A stretch of 64,000 nucleotides of DNA from Chitinophaga pinensis DSM 2588 (GTDB taxonomy: Bacteria > Bacteroidota > Bacteroidia > Chitinophagales > Chitinophagaceae), in NCBI RefSeq assembly GCF_000024005.1, contig NC_013132.1, positions 8,116,001 through 8,180,000 of the forward strand, in the 5' to 3' direction. The translations under genes were made by a program, and so were the position numbers. Shown in pieces: positions 1 through 7,617 of the stretch. Below the pieces are notes generated by a model. It worked only from the letters and a program-made list of their open reading frames with translations, was not told the DNA's origin and searched no databases. Position 1 is the stretch's first letter; each line of letters begins with the position of its first letter.

Positions 1-630
1 GCCTCCATGGTTTTCCACGATCACGCTGATATTGTGTGTATTGGCAAAGCCGGATAATTTAGCCAATGACTCAATCACCGCTTTGGATACATCATCTGGT
101 TTGCCCTCTCCCGCTGCATTTACGCGGATAGCATGACAACCCAGATATTCAGCTGCTTCTACCCATTTGTAGTGATTTTCCACAGCTTTCGTTCTTTTCT
201 TCACGTCCAGATCTCCCATCTCACCTTCTCCGTCAATCATAATGAGTACACTACGCACACCATTGTCGCTGCAACGCTTCTTGAGATCTGCCAGGTATGC
301 CTTATCGGTAGCTTTATCTTTAAAGAACTGATTCACATACTCAACTGCCTCGATACCAAAGTCATTCTTTGCTTTTGCGGGGAAGTCAAGGTGATTCAGC
401 TTACCGGAAAATAAAGCGTCATGAAAGGACCATTCTGCCAGAGAGATCTTAAAGAACAGCTCCTTCGCCGCAGCAGCGCCAGAGGTGCCTGCTACGTTGG
501 TACTGTCTTTGCTTTCCTTTGTGGAAGCGCCGTTGTTGCAGGCGGCCAGGACAGAAGGCAAGAGGCCTGCTCCCATTGTATACAATGCCATTTGCCTGAG
601 AAATTCCCTACGGTGTTTAGGATTGTTCAT
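1..630 (-). CDS. Exported sugar phosphate isomerase/epimerase-like TIM-barrel protein (partial)
   Basis: The gene is cut by the left window edge; 210 codons remain from an ATG at 630. The N-terminus MNNPKHRREFLRQM is a twin-arginine-like signal (RREFLR) followed by a hydrophobic stretch ending VLAAC, so the product could be a Tat-exported lipoprotein. After a Ser/Thr/Ala linker the body (LFFKISLAEWSFHDALF, GIEAVEYVNQFF, VENHYKWVEAAEYLGC, HAIRVNA, ISVIVENHGG) reads as the xylose-isomerase-like TIM-barrel family (AP endonuclease family 2 fold). Substrate is unknown. It is the most distal recognisable gene of the exported catabolic cassette, separated from the SBF transporter by about 210 bases, so it may have its own promoter. 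Confidence 0.8.
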   Translation of the reverse strand, partial: MNNPKHRREFLRQMALYTMGAGLLPSVLAACNNGASTKESKDSTNVAGTSGAAAAKELFFKISLAEWSFHDALFSGKLNHLDFPAKAKNDFGIEAVEYVNQFFKDKATDKAYLADLKKRCSDNGVRSVLIMIDGEGEMGDLDVKKRTKAVENHYKWVEAAEYLGCHAIRVNAAGEGKPDDVSKAVIESLAKLSGFANTHNISVIVENHGG

Positions 631-841
631 ATACGTGGTTTTGTATAACAAAATACAATTTATGGGTCAAAGTGAGTAACCTAATAAAAAAAACCGTAAA
701 AAATTACCTTAAAAGAATAGTTTTTTCACATTTTGTGATTATCTTGATAGCCACTTAACTTGTAATTCCCGTTTGTCTTTATGTAATATTCCACTCAAAT
801 AATGTGCGACGCATTGTTTTCAGCACATTATACGTGATAAA

Positions 842-1906
842 CTAAAGCCGTTCCGTTTCCAGCGGGACGGCTTTGTCATTCAGTTCCACCTCCACCGGTG
901 GATGCCTGTGCCACCAGGATGCCAGCAGTGAGCCGGTTACATTCATCAACGGACCAAATACAGCAGGCGCCAGGCCGACAGTAGCAATCTTACCCATGTT
1001 TTTAGCAATGGCCGTTGCCAGTCCGCCGTTCTGCATACCTACCTCTATCGCTATTGTACGGCAATCCTGTTCATTCATCCTGATCAGGCGGCATAACCAG
1101 TATCCCAGCCCATACCCGGACAGGTTATGTATCAATGAAGATAGGATCAGCAATACCCCTACATCCAGCAGACTCTCCCGTCCTTTAGCCGTAATAATGA
1201 CAATTATAAAAGCGATCGCCGACATCGAGATCTTCGGCATGATGTTATCCAGCCATTTCAGTTTGCCGCTAAGGAAATGATTAAATACCAGTCCTCCCGC
1301 TACCGGAAGTATTACGATCTTGCAGATATCCCACATCATCGCTGTTACACTGATATCCACATAGCTGCCTGCCAGCCAGCGCATCAGGAAAGGCGTCACA
1401 AAAGGCGCCAGCATAGTGGAAACAGCTGTCAGGGTGACTGACAATGCAAGATTCGCTTTCGCCAGATAAGAGATCACATTAGAAGCCATCCCACAAGGCA
1501 CGGTACCTATCAACACTACACCTGCCGCTATCTCCGGCGGGAACTTAAACAGATGCGCCAGGAACCAGCCGACGAAAGGCATAATGGTGAAATGGCAAAC
1601 CACACCTGTAAATACGCCCATCGGCATTTTAATAACGCCATAAAAATCACGTACGCTCATGGCTGTTCCCATACCAAACATGATGATCTGTATCAGTGGC
1701 GTGATCAGCTTCGACAAGTCAAAACCACCCACAGTCAGAAAGTATTGAGGATAATACATAGCGGTTGTCACTGCCGCGAATATGGTCAGCGTATATACAA
1801 AACCGCGCGTCTGTTCACGTCTGGAGCAGATAATAGCCAGTACGATCCAGCACGCAATGATGAAAGGCCCGGCAAAGGGAGGTATTGTACTCATAAGTGG
1901 AAACAT
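842..1906 (-). CDS. Bile acid:sodium symporter family (BASS/SBF) transporter
   Basis: The 354-residue protein is highly hydrophobic, with about nine or ten membrane segments. Family-type motifs are visible: MFGMGTAMSVRDF, then GTVPCGMASNVISYLAKAN in the first unwound-helix repeat and EVGMQNGGLATAIA in the second. BASS proteins are sodium-coupled importers of organic anions, which include bile acids and, in other members, pyruvate and 2-oxo acids. It starts 25 bases downstream of the RraA-like gene, so co-transcription is likely. By context I infer import of an organic acid made by the exported enzymes upstream; the sequence itself does not give the substrate. Confidence 0.88.
   Translation of the reverse strand: MFPLMSTIPPFAGPFIIACWIVLAIICSRREQTRGFVYTLTIFAAVTTAMYYPQYFLTVGGFDLSKLITPLIQIIMFGMGTAMSVRDFYGVIKMPMGVFTGVVCHFTIMPFVGWFLAHLFKFPPEIAAGVVLIGTVPCGMASNVISYLAKANLALSVTLTAVSTMLAPFVTPFLMRWLAGSYVDISVTAMMWDICKIVILPVAGGLVFNHFLSGKLKWLDNIMPKISMSAIAFIIVIITAKGRESLLDVGVLLILSSLIHNLSGYGLGYWLCRLIRMNEQDCRTIAIEVGMQNGGLATAIAKNMGKIATVGLAPAVFGPLMNVTGSLLASWWHRHPPVEVELNDKAVPLETERL
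844..871 (-). terminator. Hairpin overlapping the 3' end of the SBF transporter gene
   Basis: A 12-bp stem (AAAGCCGTTCCG / CGGGACGGCTTT, one wobble, 7-base loop) includes the stop codon and the last codons of the transporter. The downstream T-run on the minus strand is weak, so this is a possible rather than certain intrinsic terminator. Confidence 0.4.
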
Positions 1907-1931
1907 TAATCAATCATAGTTATTAATCAGA

Positions 1932-2846
1932 CTACCAGGTCCGCTTCTCTAACATTTTGTCGAGTGCCTGACGAGTCATAGGTTGTTGTCCCTGTTGTTT
2001 GTGCTGCCAGTCCAGGAAGGCTTGTCTGATCGCATCCGGCCAGTTATTGTCAAGCTCACCGGGCGTATACTTACCTGCCTTCAGCATCTCAAAACTGAAC
2101 TTATCTTTTACCTGGATAAAAGCAGCGATCCCTATCACCTTTTCTGCAAGATGCGCCGGTACGAATACCACCCCTTCACTGGAGGTTAAGACAAGATCAC
2201 CAGGTAATACCACCGCACGACCGATACGCACCGGCACATTCAAACCCGATAACATTACATTCTTCAGAAAAGAAGGATCCCAGTCTCTTACCAATGCATT
2301 GAATCCTTCAATTTCTTTCAGTCCTTCCAGGTCTCTTGCAGCAGCATCGAATACCACGCCGTTACCAGATCGGGCATAGATAGCATTCCCCAGTGTAGAA
2401 CCTATCAAAGTACCGTCCGCAATCTTCCCGAAACCATCTGCCACATACACATCACCTTTGCTCAATTGCTGTATAGGCCAGGAATTACTATTACCTTTAA
2501 AACCTTTCTGCTGTCCTCTCTCCTTCACATGTGCTTCAACATCCGGACGTGCAGGAATAAACATCGCTGTTACTGCACGTCCTATGATAGGTTTGTTATC
2601 ATAAATCATTTTCCATCCTCCATCAAACTGACAGTGATAGCCCTCTCCTTCCAGTATGGTCCAGACATCGTCCAGACTCACCGTACGCGCCTGTTCTATG
2701 ATGGCGTCGGGTATTTTGGGTCTACCATCAGGAAAACGTTCTCCTTTCCAGTCAGCAGTCAGGAATACCAGTTCCTCCTTTGGAATTGTTTGTGCACGGA
2801 GAAAAAATGGGACCAGCAATAATGGGAAGAAGTGGAACAATTTCAT
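1932..2846 (-). CDS. Exported RraA-family protein (HMG aldolase / oxaloacetate decarboxylase-like)
   Basis: This 304-residue protein has a Sec signal (MKLFHFFPLLLVPFFLRAQ). The RraA fold follows: GRAVTAMFIPARPDVE, DVYVADGFGKIADGTLIG, GNAIYARSGNGVVFDAAARD (Arg171-Asp172 match the family substrate/metal-binding Arg and Asp), and later VVLPGDLVLTSSEGVVFVPA. Catalytic RraA relatives cleave 4-hydroxy-4-methyl-2-oxoglutarate-type aldols or decarboxylate oxaloacetate; RraA itself is an RNase E regulator. The presence of Arg-Asp and the metabolic neighbours favour an enzyme. A signal peptide is unusual for this normally cytoplasmic family. An AT-rich heptamer array lies directly upstream of the start codon. 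Confidence 0.85.
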   Translation of the reverse strand: MKLFHFFPLLLVPFFLRAQTIPKEELVFLTADWKGERFPDGRPKIPDAIIEQARTVSLDDVWTILEGEGYHCQFDGGWKMIYDNKPIIGRAVTAMFIPARPDVEAHVKERGQQKGFKGNSNSWPIQQLSKGDVYVADGFGKIADGTLIGSTLGNAIYARSGNGVVFDAAARDLEGLKEIEGFNALVRDWDPSFLKNVMLSGLNVPVRIGRAVVLPGDLVLTSSEGVVFVPAHLAEKVIGIAAFIQVKDKFSFEMLKAGKYTPGELDNNWPDAIRQAFLDWQHKQQGQQPMTRQALDKMLEKRTW

Positions 2847-2847
2847 T

Positions 2848-2881
2848 CAATTAAGAATTAAAAATTAAGAATTAAGAATTG
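2848..2881. repeat. Heptamer array (AATTAAG type), single arm
   Basis: Four to five imperfect copies of AATTAAG/GAATTAA end one base before the RraA-like start codon. On the mRNA the array therefore forms the immediate 5' leader. No inverted partner arm is visible in the 70-base gap. Confidence 0.75.
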
Positions 2882-2915
2882 GTTGCAAGGGAATGACGAT
2901 TCCATTCAGGAGAGG

Positions 2916-4154
2916 TTACTTATGCTGTGCTGCTAATCCGTTGAGATCATATACTATCTTACCGGCACGAACGGTTAATTCACACAGTAATTTACTGTCG
3001 CCTTCCATACGGGTGTTCGCATCTGTAAAACCGAATTTACCATTTTCCACGCGGAGCAAGGCAATATCAGCAATACTGTGCTCAGACAAACTACCCAGTT
3101 CCTCGTGGCGGATTACTTTCGCCGCTTCTGATGTAGTAGCCTTTACCAGTTCAGGTACAGACATCCCCATATTCAGGAATTTAGACATCACGTTCAGCAG
3201 GTCTTTCATATCACCGTTCATACTACCAGTGTGGATATCTGTGCTGATCGTGTTAGGAAAGAATCCTGCTTTTAATGCAGGTACAGCCTGTGAATAACTG
3301 AAACTGGTGCCGCCATGTCCGACGTCGAAAATGATGCCCTTTTTACGGGCTTCAAATACGAACGGACGAAGTTTACCATTATCATCCACAATTGACATAC
3401 GCCCCTTTACTTTTGCATAAGCATGGGTAAAAATATCACCGGGACGCAGGTGCTGCATAAAGAGTTCCTCCAGTGACAAAGGCGGATTACTTCCTCCGAA
3501 ATCGATCATTACAGGCGTTCCTGTCACTTTACCCGCTTCAACCGCACGATCTACCGGCGCCCACTCTGCCCCCTCATAATGGGCTACTTTTACGCCGACT
3601 ACCCACTGTTTATAACGACGTATCGTCAGCGCTGTCATCTTCCCATCCATATCGGAGAGATCCTGTTCATAGGGACCGCCCTGCATACCACCGCCTACGA
3701 TATTGATAAATGCCAGTACACGGGTTTTGGAATGCATGATCGTCTGATTCAGGAACTGCTCAAAATTCCGCCAGCCGGAACTGCCGGCATCTACTACCGT
3801 AGTAACGCCACAACGAAAGGTAAAACCATCCGGTGCGATCGCATCGTAACTGTTATTAAGATAGCGATTCGGTGTAGTACCGATAAAGTTGTGTGTGTGA
3901 ATATCTATCAGACCAGGCGTGACATATAATCCTTTTGCATCGACCACGTTCTTTGCAGTAGCCGCATCAATATTGGCAGCTACTTTTGCAATCGTATCAT
4001 TTAACAATGCAATATCCATCACTGCATCGATACCATTCTTCGGATCAAGAACATGCCCGCCTTTGATCAGCAATGTATATTGCTGCGCGTGAGCATTGAC
4101 AAATAAAAGGCTCCCTGATACCAGGAGTACCAGGTATTGGATAATGCGCTTCAT
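2916..4154 (-). CDS. Exported amidohydrolase/deacetylase family metallohydrolase
   Basis: The 412-residue protein has a Sec signal (MKRIIQYLVLLVSGSLLFVNAHA). It is a dihydroorotase-like metallo-hydrolase: an early beta-sandwich (GGHVLDPKNGIDAVMDIALLNDTI), His86-x-His88 in GLIDIHTHNF, a candidate carbamylated Lys189 (VVGVKVAHYEG), later metal histidines in IFTHAYAKVKG and FDVGHGGTSF, and the Asp of STDIHTG. The family, often called EF_0837/AHA_3915-like deacetylase, is commonly encoded beside a SelA-like ammonia-lyase, as here. The likely chemistry is hydrolysis of an N-acyl or cyclic amide bond; the substrate is unknown. A bulged hairpin lies between it and the upstream SelA-like gene. Confidence 0.88.
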   Translation of the reverse strand: MKRIIQYLVLLVSGSLLFVNAHAQQYTLLIKGGHVLDPKNGIDAVMDIALLNDTIAKVAANIDAATAKNVVDAKGLYVTPGLIDIHTHNFIGTTPNRYLNNSYDAIAPDGFTFRCGVTTVVDAGSSGWRNFEQFLNQTIMHSKTRVLAFINIVGGGMQGGPYEQDLSDMDGKMTALTIRRYKQWVVGVKVAHYEGAEWAPVDRAVEAGKVTGTPVMIDFGGSNPPLSLEELFMQHLRPGDIFTHAYAKVKGRMSIVDDNGKLRPFVFEARKKGIIFDVGHGGTSFSYSQAVPALKAGFFPNTISTDIHTGSMNGDMKDLLNVMSKFLNMGMSVPELVKATTSEAAKVIRHEELGSLSEHSIADIALLRVENGKFGFTDANTRMEGDSKLLCELTVRAGKIVYDLNGLAAQHK

Positions 4155-4229
4155 CTAATTACTTTTTAATGTTGAGACCTGAATGGAGAGTGGTTTCCGT
4201 ATATACTCACCGTGAAAGCATACAAATTA

Positions 4230-4278
4230 AAAACAGGGCAGAGCCGATAACGTTAGAGCTTATTGTTACCAGCCCTGC
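4230..4278 (-). terminator. Bulged hairpin between the SelA-like and deacetylase genes
   Basis: Read on the minus strand, CAGGGC pairs with GCCCTG and GGTAAC with GTTATC (one wobble), with an asymmetric internal loop. Five Ts follow. It could terminate or attenuate transcription within the catabolic cassette. Confidence 0.45.
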
Positions 4279-4311
4279 TTGCTCCTGTTAGGTGACTAAA
4301 CACACCATTTA

Positions 4312-5556
4312 TCAACCATGCGCTTCTGACAGTGCTTTTTCTGTCAGTACTTTTTTTAGTTGTGTTGCTACTATTTTTTCCTGTCCTGGCACCAGCATCC
4401 AGGTTGTCACATTGAAAGTATGCTGGTTCGCGCCATCGGCCACTTCTATGGAAGGATTGCCACTACGCAGTTTCTCCCTGACCTCTGCGGCCGTTGCCGG
4501 GATCTTCTTGGGATCCCAGGAAATATGTAATGTCGGGATATGATTCGCGACCGGCGGCACCACTACTTTGGTTTCCACACCAGATACAGACTTTACCGCA
4601 TCGCTGATCAACTTGATCTGCGCTTCCCACATTTTCCACTCCTTATCATGATCTGTACCGAGATAGGTTTCCAGCGCAACGAGCATACCAAGAATCTCTT
4701 CTTTATTCACCTTCAGTCCTCTTCCTATGGTATTACCACGCGGCGGCGCACTGAGTCTTCCTGCTTCAATGTATTTCTTTCTGCCCAAGAGCAGTCCCGC
4801 GCTCTGCGGACCACGTATGCCTTTACCACCGGAGAAACATACCAGATCATAACCCATAGCGGTATATTTAAACAGGTTTTCAACCGGAGGCACATCAGCC
4901 GCGCAATCTATCATCGTTGGAATACCATGAGCCTGAGCAATCCTGAGGTATTCTTCCACCTGTATCTTACCATCGAAGTTGTTCGCATTCAGGAAATACA
5001 TCAAAGCCGTCTTGTCACTGATCGTCTTTTCCAGTTCTTCTTTTGTTTCGATATAAATCACTTTCAGCCCTACGTTCTTCAAAGCATGTGCATAAGCGAT
5101 ATCATGCGCTTTCTGCATAATGACTTCCGTCTTCATACCGCTGCCTTCCAGGAAAGGCAGCTGTGCCACCTTCTTTTCATCCATACCGGTCAGTACACCT
5201 GCTGCCCCTAAGGTCATAGCTGCGGCTGCACCGGAAGTAACCGTTGCATATTCACAACGGAGCAATTTTGCGATACGCTGTCCAACCTTATCCTGCAATT
5301 CATCCAGCAGCACATATTCTTTGGAGGCGTAATTGATCGCGCTCATTACTTCGTCCCGCATCAGGGAACCCGTCATGAAGGTATATGTACCGGCCGCATT
5401 GATAAACGTACGGATACCCAGTTCTTTGAAATAGTCTTTTGCACCTGCTGCCGCTTGTGCTGATCCGTCAGTTAAGGGCAATAGTTTAGCGCTGCCTGCA
5501 AATGCACCGAATACGGGTATTGCAGACATATTTTTCAATAAGTCTCTGCGTTTCAT
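4312..5556 (-). CDS. Exported SelA-like / D-glucosaminate-type ammonia-lyase (PLP enzyme)
   Basis: This 414-residue fold-type I PLP enzyme belongs to the SelA-like group that includes D-glucosaminate-6-phosphate ammonia-lyase. Visible features are the TSGAAAAMTLGAAGVLTG cofactor loop, IPTMIDCAADVPP (Asp contacting the pyridine) and YDLVCFSGGKGIRGP with the PLP Lys245. The N-terminus MKRRDLLKNMSAIPVFGAFAG has a twin-arginine-like K-R-R-x-L-L-K motif and a hydrophobic core, which suits export of a folded PLP enzyme. Known relatives eliminate ammonia from amino-sugar acids through an enamine. It lies 34 bases after a RidA gene, and RidA proteins hydrolyse enamine/imine products. True selenocysteine synthesis is unlikely because no selB or tRNA-Sec is near and the protein carries an export signal. 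Confidence 0.85.
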   Translation of the reverse strand: MKRRDLLKNMSAIPVFGAFAGSAKLLPLTDGSAQAAAGAKDYFKELGIRTFINAAGTYTFMTGSLMRDEVMSAINYASKEYVLLDELQDKVGQRIAKLLRCEYATVTSGAAAAMTLGAAGVLTGMDEKKVAQLPFLEGSGMKTEVIMQKAHDIAYAHALKNVGLKVIYIETKEELEKTISDKTALMYFLNANNFDGKIQVEEYLRIAQAHGIPTMIDCAADVPPVENLFKYTAMGYDLVCFSGGKGIRGPQSAGLLLGRKKYIEAGRLSAPPRGNTIGRGLKVNKEEILGMLVALETYLGTDHDKEWKMWEAQIKLISDAVKSVSGVETKVVVPPVANHIPTLHISWDPKKIPATAAEVREKLRSGNPSIEVADGANQHTFNVTTWMLVPGQEKIVATQLKKVLTEKALSEAHG

Positions 5557-5590
5557 ATGTAAAAAGAAAAGAGTAAAAAAAAGCGTTTCT

Positions 5591-6052
5591 TTAGAGGGTA
5601 GCGATGCAATCCATCTCTACGAGAGAATCGCCCGGCACACCACCATAAACAGCTACTGTAGTGCGTACAGGAGGGTTACTGCCAAAACGCCCTTTGTATA
5701 CTTCGTTCATTGCTTTGTAGTCATTCAGGTCGTGCAGGAACACACTTACCTTCAGCACCTTATTCATAGAAGAACCTGCCTTTATCAGTACTTTCTCCAT
5801 TTCTTTCAGTACGTGGTCTGTATGCGCTTTGATATCGCCTTCAAAGTGAGCGCCGATACCTGCTACGAATACCATGTTGCCATGTACTCTGAAGCTGGAG
5901 AACAACGGTACATCCTGGTCATATACAATTTCGCCCTGTGGCGCACTGTCGGGTAATGCCGGAGCGGCGGCTTTTGCGATGGCGTTGATACCTGTTATAC
6001 CAGCCAGCGTGGCTGCCATCTTCTTTAATACGGATCTTCTCTGGTTTTGCAT
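5591..6052 (-). CDS. Exported RidA-family enamine/imine deaminase
   Basis: The first 35 of 153 residues form a Tat-like signal (QRRSVLKKM, then an Ala-rich core ending KAAAPALPD). The rest is a full RidA/YjgF/UK114 domain. Arg130 in PPVRTTVAVYGG and Glu146 in SLVEMDC match the active-site Arg and Glu of catalytic RidA. RidA hydrolyses 2-aminoacrylate-type enamines and imines released by PLP enzymes. The neighbouring PLP lyase, also exported, is the obvious source. It starts 10 bases after SusD, so it is part of the SusCD transcript. A signal peptide on RidA is unusual. Confidence 0.9.
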   Translation of the reverse strand: MQNQRRSVLKKMAATLAGITGINAIAKAAAPALPDSAPQGEIVYDQDVPLFSSFRVHGNMVFVAGIGAHFEGDIKAHTDHVLKEMEKVLIKAGSSMNKVLKVSVFLHDLNDYKAMNEVYKGRFGSNPPVRTTVAVYGGVPGDSLVEMDCIATL

Positions 6053-6062
6053 GATTTCGGTA

Positions 6063-7598
6063 TTAGTTATTTTTATCCCACCATACGCGGGTTGTCATAA
6101 GATTCGCTCCCTGACGGCTGATAGCTTCAGCCAGGCTTTCACTGTTCACACTTTCTTCAGAAGGTGGATACAGCAGGCGACGTGGAATAGTACCACCCGT
6201 TGTATTACCAGCTACATTCACCGGTGTCAGTGCTGGATAACCGGTACGACGCCAGTTGGCATGTATCTCCTGTTCGTCCAGGAATAACGCTACCCATTTC
6301 TCCTGACCAATCATTGCTTTCATCGCTTCTGCGCTACCTGTCAGCGGATGTGCCGCCTGATAAGCGGTAATCTTTTCCGATGCAATCACCCCTCCGCTAC
6401 CGAACAATGCCCAGTTACGCATAGAAGCGCCTATTGCATTGGAGAAAGCAGTAGCAGCGTTTCCTTCCCACCATCCCTGTACAGCAGCTTCTGCCAGCAG
6501 CAGATTTACTTCAGCAGCACTGATGATAATAAACGGTGCATTGTATTGTAAAATAGTAGCCGGATTAGGCTCGGAAAGGCTTGGAAAATCAGTTGGTTTA
6601 TTCAGCAAACCATTGGGCATTCCCTTCTGCAAAGCTGTACTGGTGTCTGCTTTACCATTGTTCCATACGATTGCTATTACATTCAGACGGGGATCTTTAT
6701 TCGTTTTCAGCACATCGATGAAGGTCTGCGCCAGCTTACCACCTTCGGTATTGCTGTTACCGTTCGCTACTGCATAGTCATTGGACAACATACTGGCAGC
6801 AGCCGGATTACGGTTGATCGCCTGTGAACCATCTACATATTTCATGGTAGCGATATCTGCATCTGTTGTAACCACACCGCCATCAATCGCTTTCTTCACC
6901 CAGGTTTGCGCTACAGCAGGAGATTTTCTGGAGATACGCATACCCAGACGTAACATCAGGGAATAAGCGAATTTCTTCCATCTTGTTACATCACCGGAAT
7001 AGATAAAATCACCCGCACCGAAAGTAGCTGTAGCAGGATTCAGTTTTGCGGCCGCTTCATCCAGCTCTTTCAGCATATCGTTATAGATAGCTTCCTGTGT
7101 ATCATATGCCGGTGTGAAATCATTCTCCGTATACCCTTTTACTGCCGCGGAATAAGGAATATCCCCATAGAGATCAGTAAGGCGGTGCATGATATACACA
7201 CGGAAGATACGTGCGATGGCATGTTTATTCACATCTGCAGGCGCATCAGGATTCAATGCATTGATCGTAGTACCGATTTCGTTTACCGCTGTAGTATATC
7301 CGGTTGTGAAATAATCATAAGGATAAGTACCCTGCTGGAAATAATATTTATCACCGATACCTGGTACATCTTTATAAGTAGCGAAATGCTGCATAGAGCC
7401 ACCACAAGCCAGTACATCAGTAGCGAAGTAACTGTTACCAAACGCATCCAGTAAAGCCTTACTGAACATATATTCAGGCTGTACAGTAGTAGATGCATCC
7501 GGGTTGATGTTCATTTCTTCGAATCCTTTATCACAGGATTGAAAAGTCAGCATAGAAGCGACTGCTGTATATATGAGAAAGTTAAAGCGCATTTTCAT
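6063..7598 (-). CDS. SusD/RagB-family outer-membrane nutrient-binding lipoprotein
   Basis: The 511-residue protein has a lipoprotein signal ending FQSC. The mature start (DKGFEEMNINPDAST) and FRVYIMHRLTDLYGDIPYS are typical of the SusD-like_2 group, in which a TPR-helical body binds the ligand over a TonB-dependent pore. ISAAEVNLLLAEAA and LFLDEQEIHANWRRTGYP near the C-terminus are also family-typical. It lies 19 bases after the SusC gene. The ligand is not evident. No glycoside hydrolase follows, so an acidic or amidated small molecule is at least as likely as a glycan. Confidence 0.93.
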   Translation of the reverse strand: MKMRFNFLIYTAVASMLTFQSCDKGFEEMNINPDASTTVQPEYMFSKALLDAFGNSYFATDVLACGGSMQHFATYKDVPGIGDKYYFQQGTYPYDYFTTGYTTAVNEIGTTINALNPDAPADVNKHAIARIFRVYIMHRLTDLYGDIPYSAAVKGYTENDFTPAYDTQEAIYNDMLKELDEAAAKLNPATATFGAGDFIYSGDVTRWKKFAYSLMLRLGMRISRKSPAVAQTWVKKAIDGGVVTTDADIATMKYVDGSQAINRNPAAASMLSNDYAVANGNSNTEGGKLAQTFIDVLKTNKDPRLNVIAIVWNNGKADTSTALQKGMPNGLLNKPTDFPSLSEPNPATILQYNAPFIIISAAEVNLLLAEAAVQGWWEGNAATAFSNAIGASMRNWALFGSGGVIASEKITAYQAAHPLTGSAEAMKAMIGQEKWVALFLDEQEIHANWRRTGYPALTPVNVAGNTTGGTIPRRLLYPPSEESVNSESLAEAISRQGANLMTTRVWWDKNN

Positions 7599-7617
7599 CC
7601 GTAGTAGTTTTAAGAGA

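Noticed and set aside
4540..5211. Open frame of 223 codons on the plus strand
   Set aside because: Antisense shadow of the SelA-like gene; composition is atypical.
4312..5556. Selenocysteine synthase (selA) function
   Set aside because: No selB, selD or tRNA-Sec is nearby, the protein has an export signal, and the SelA-like/deacetylase pairing points to an ammonia-lyase-type enzyme.
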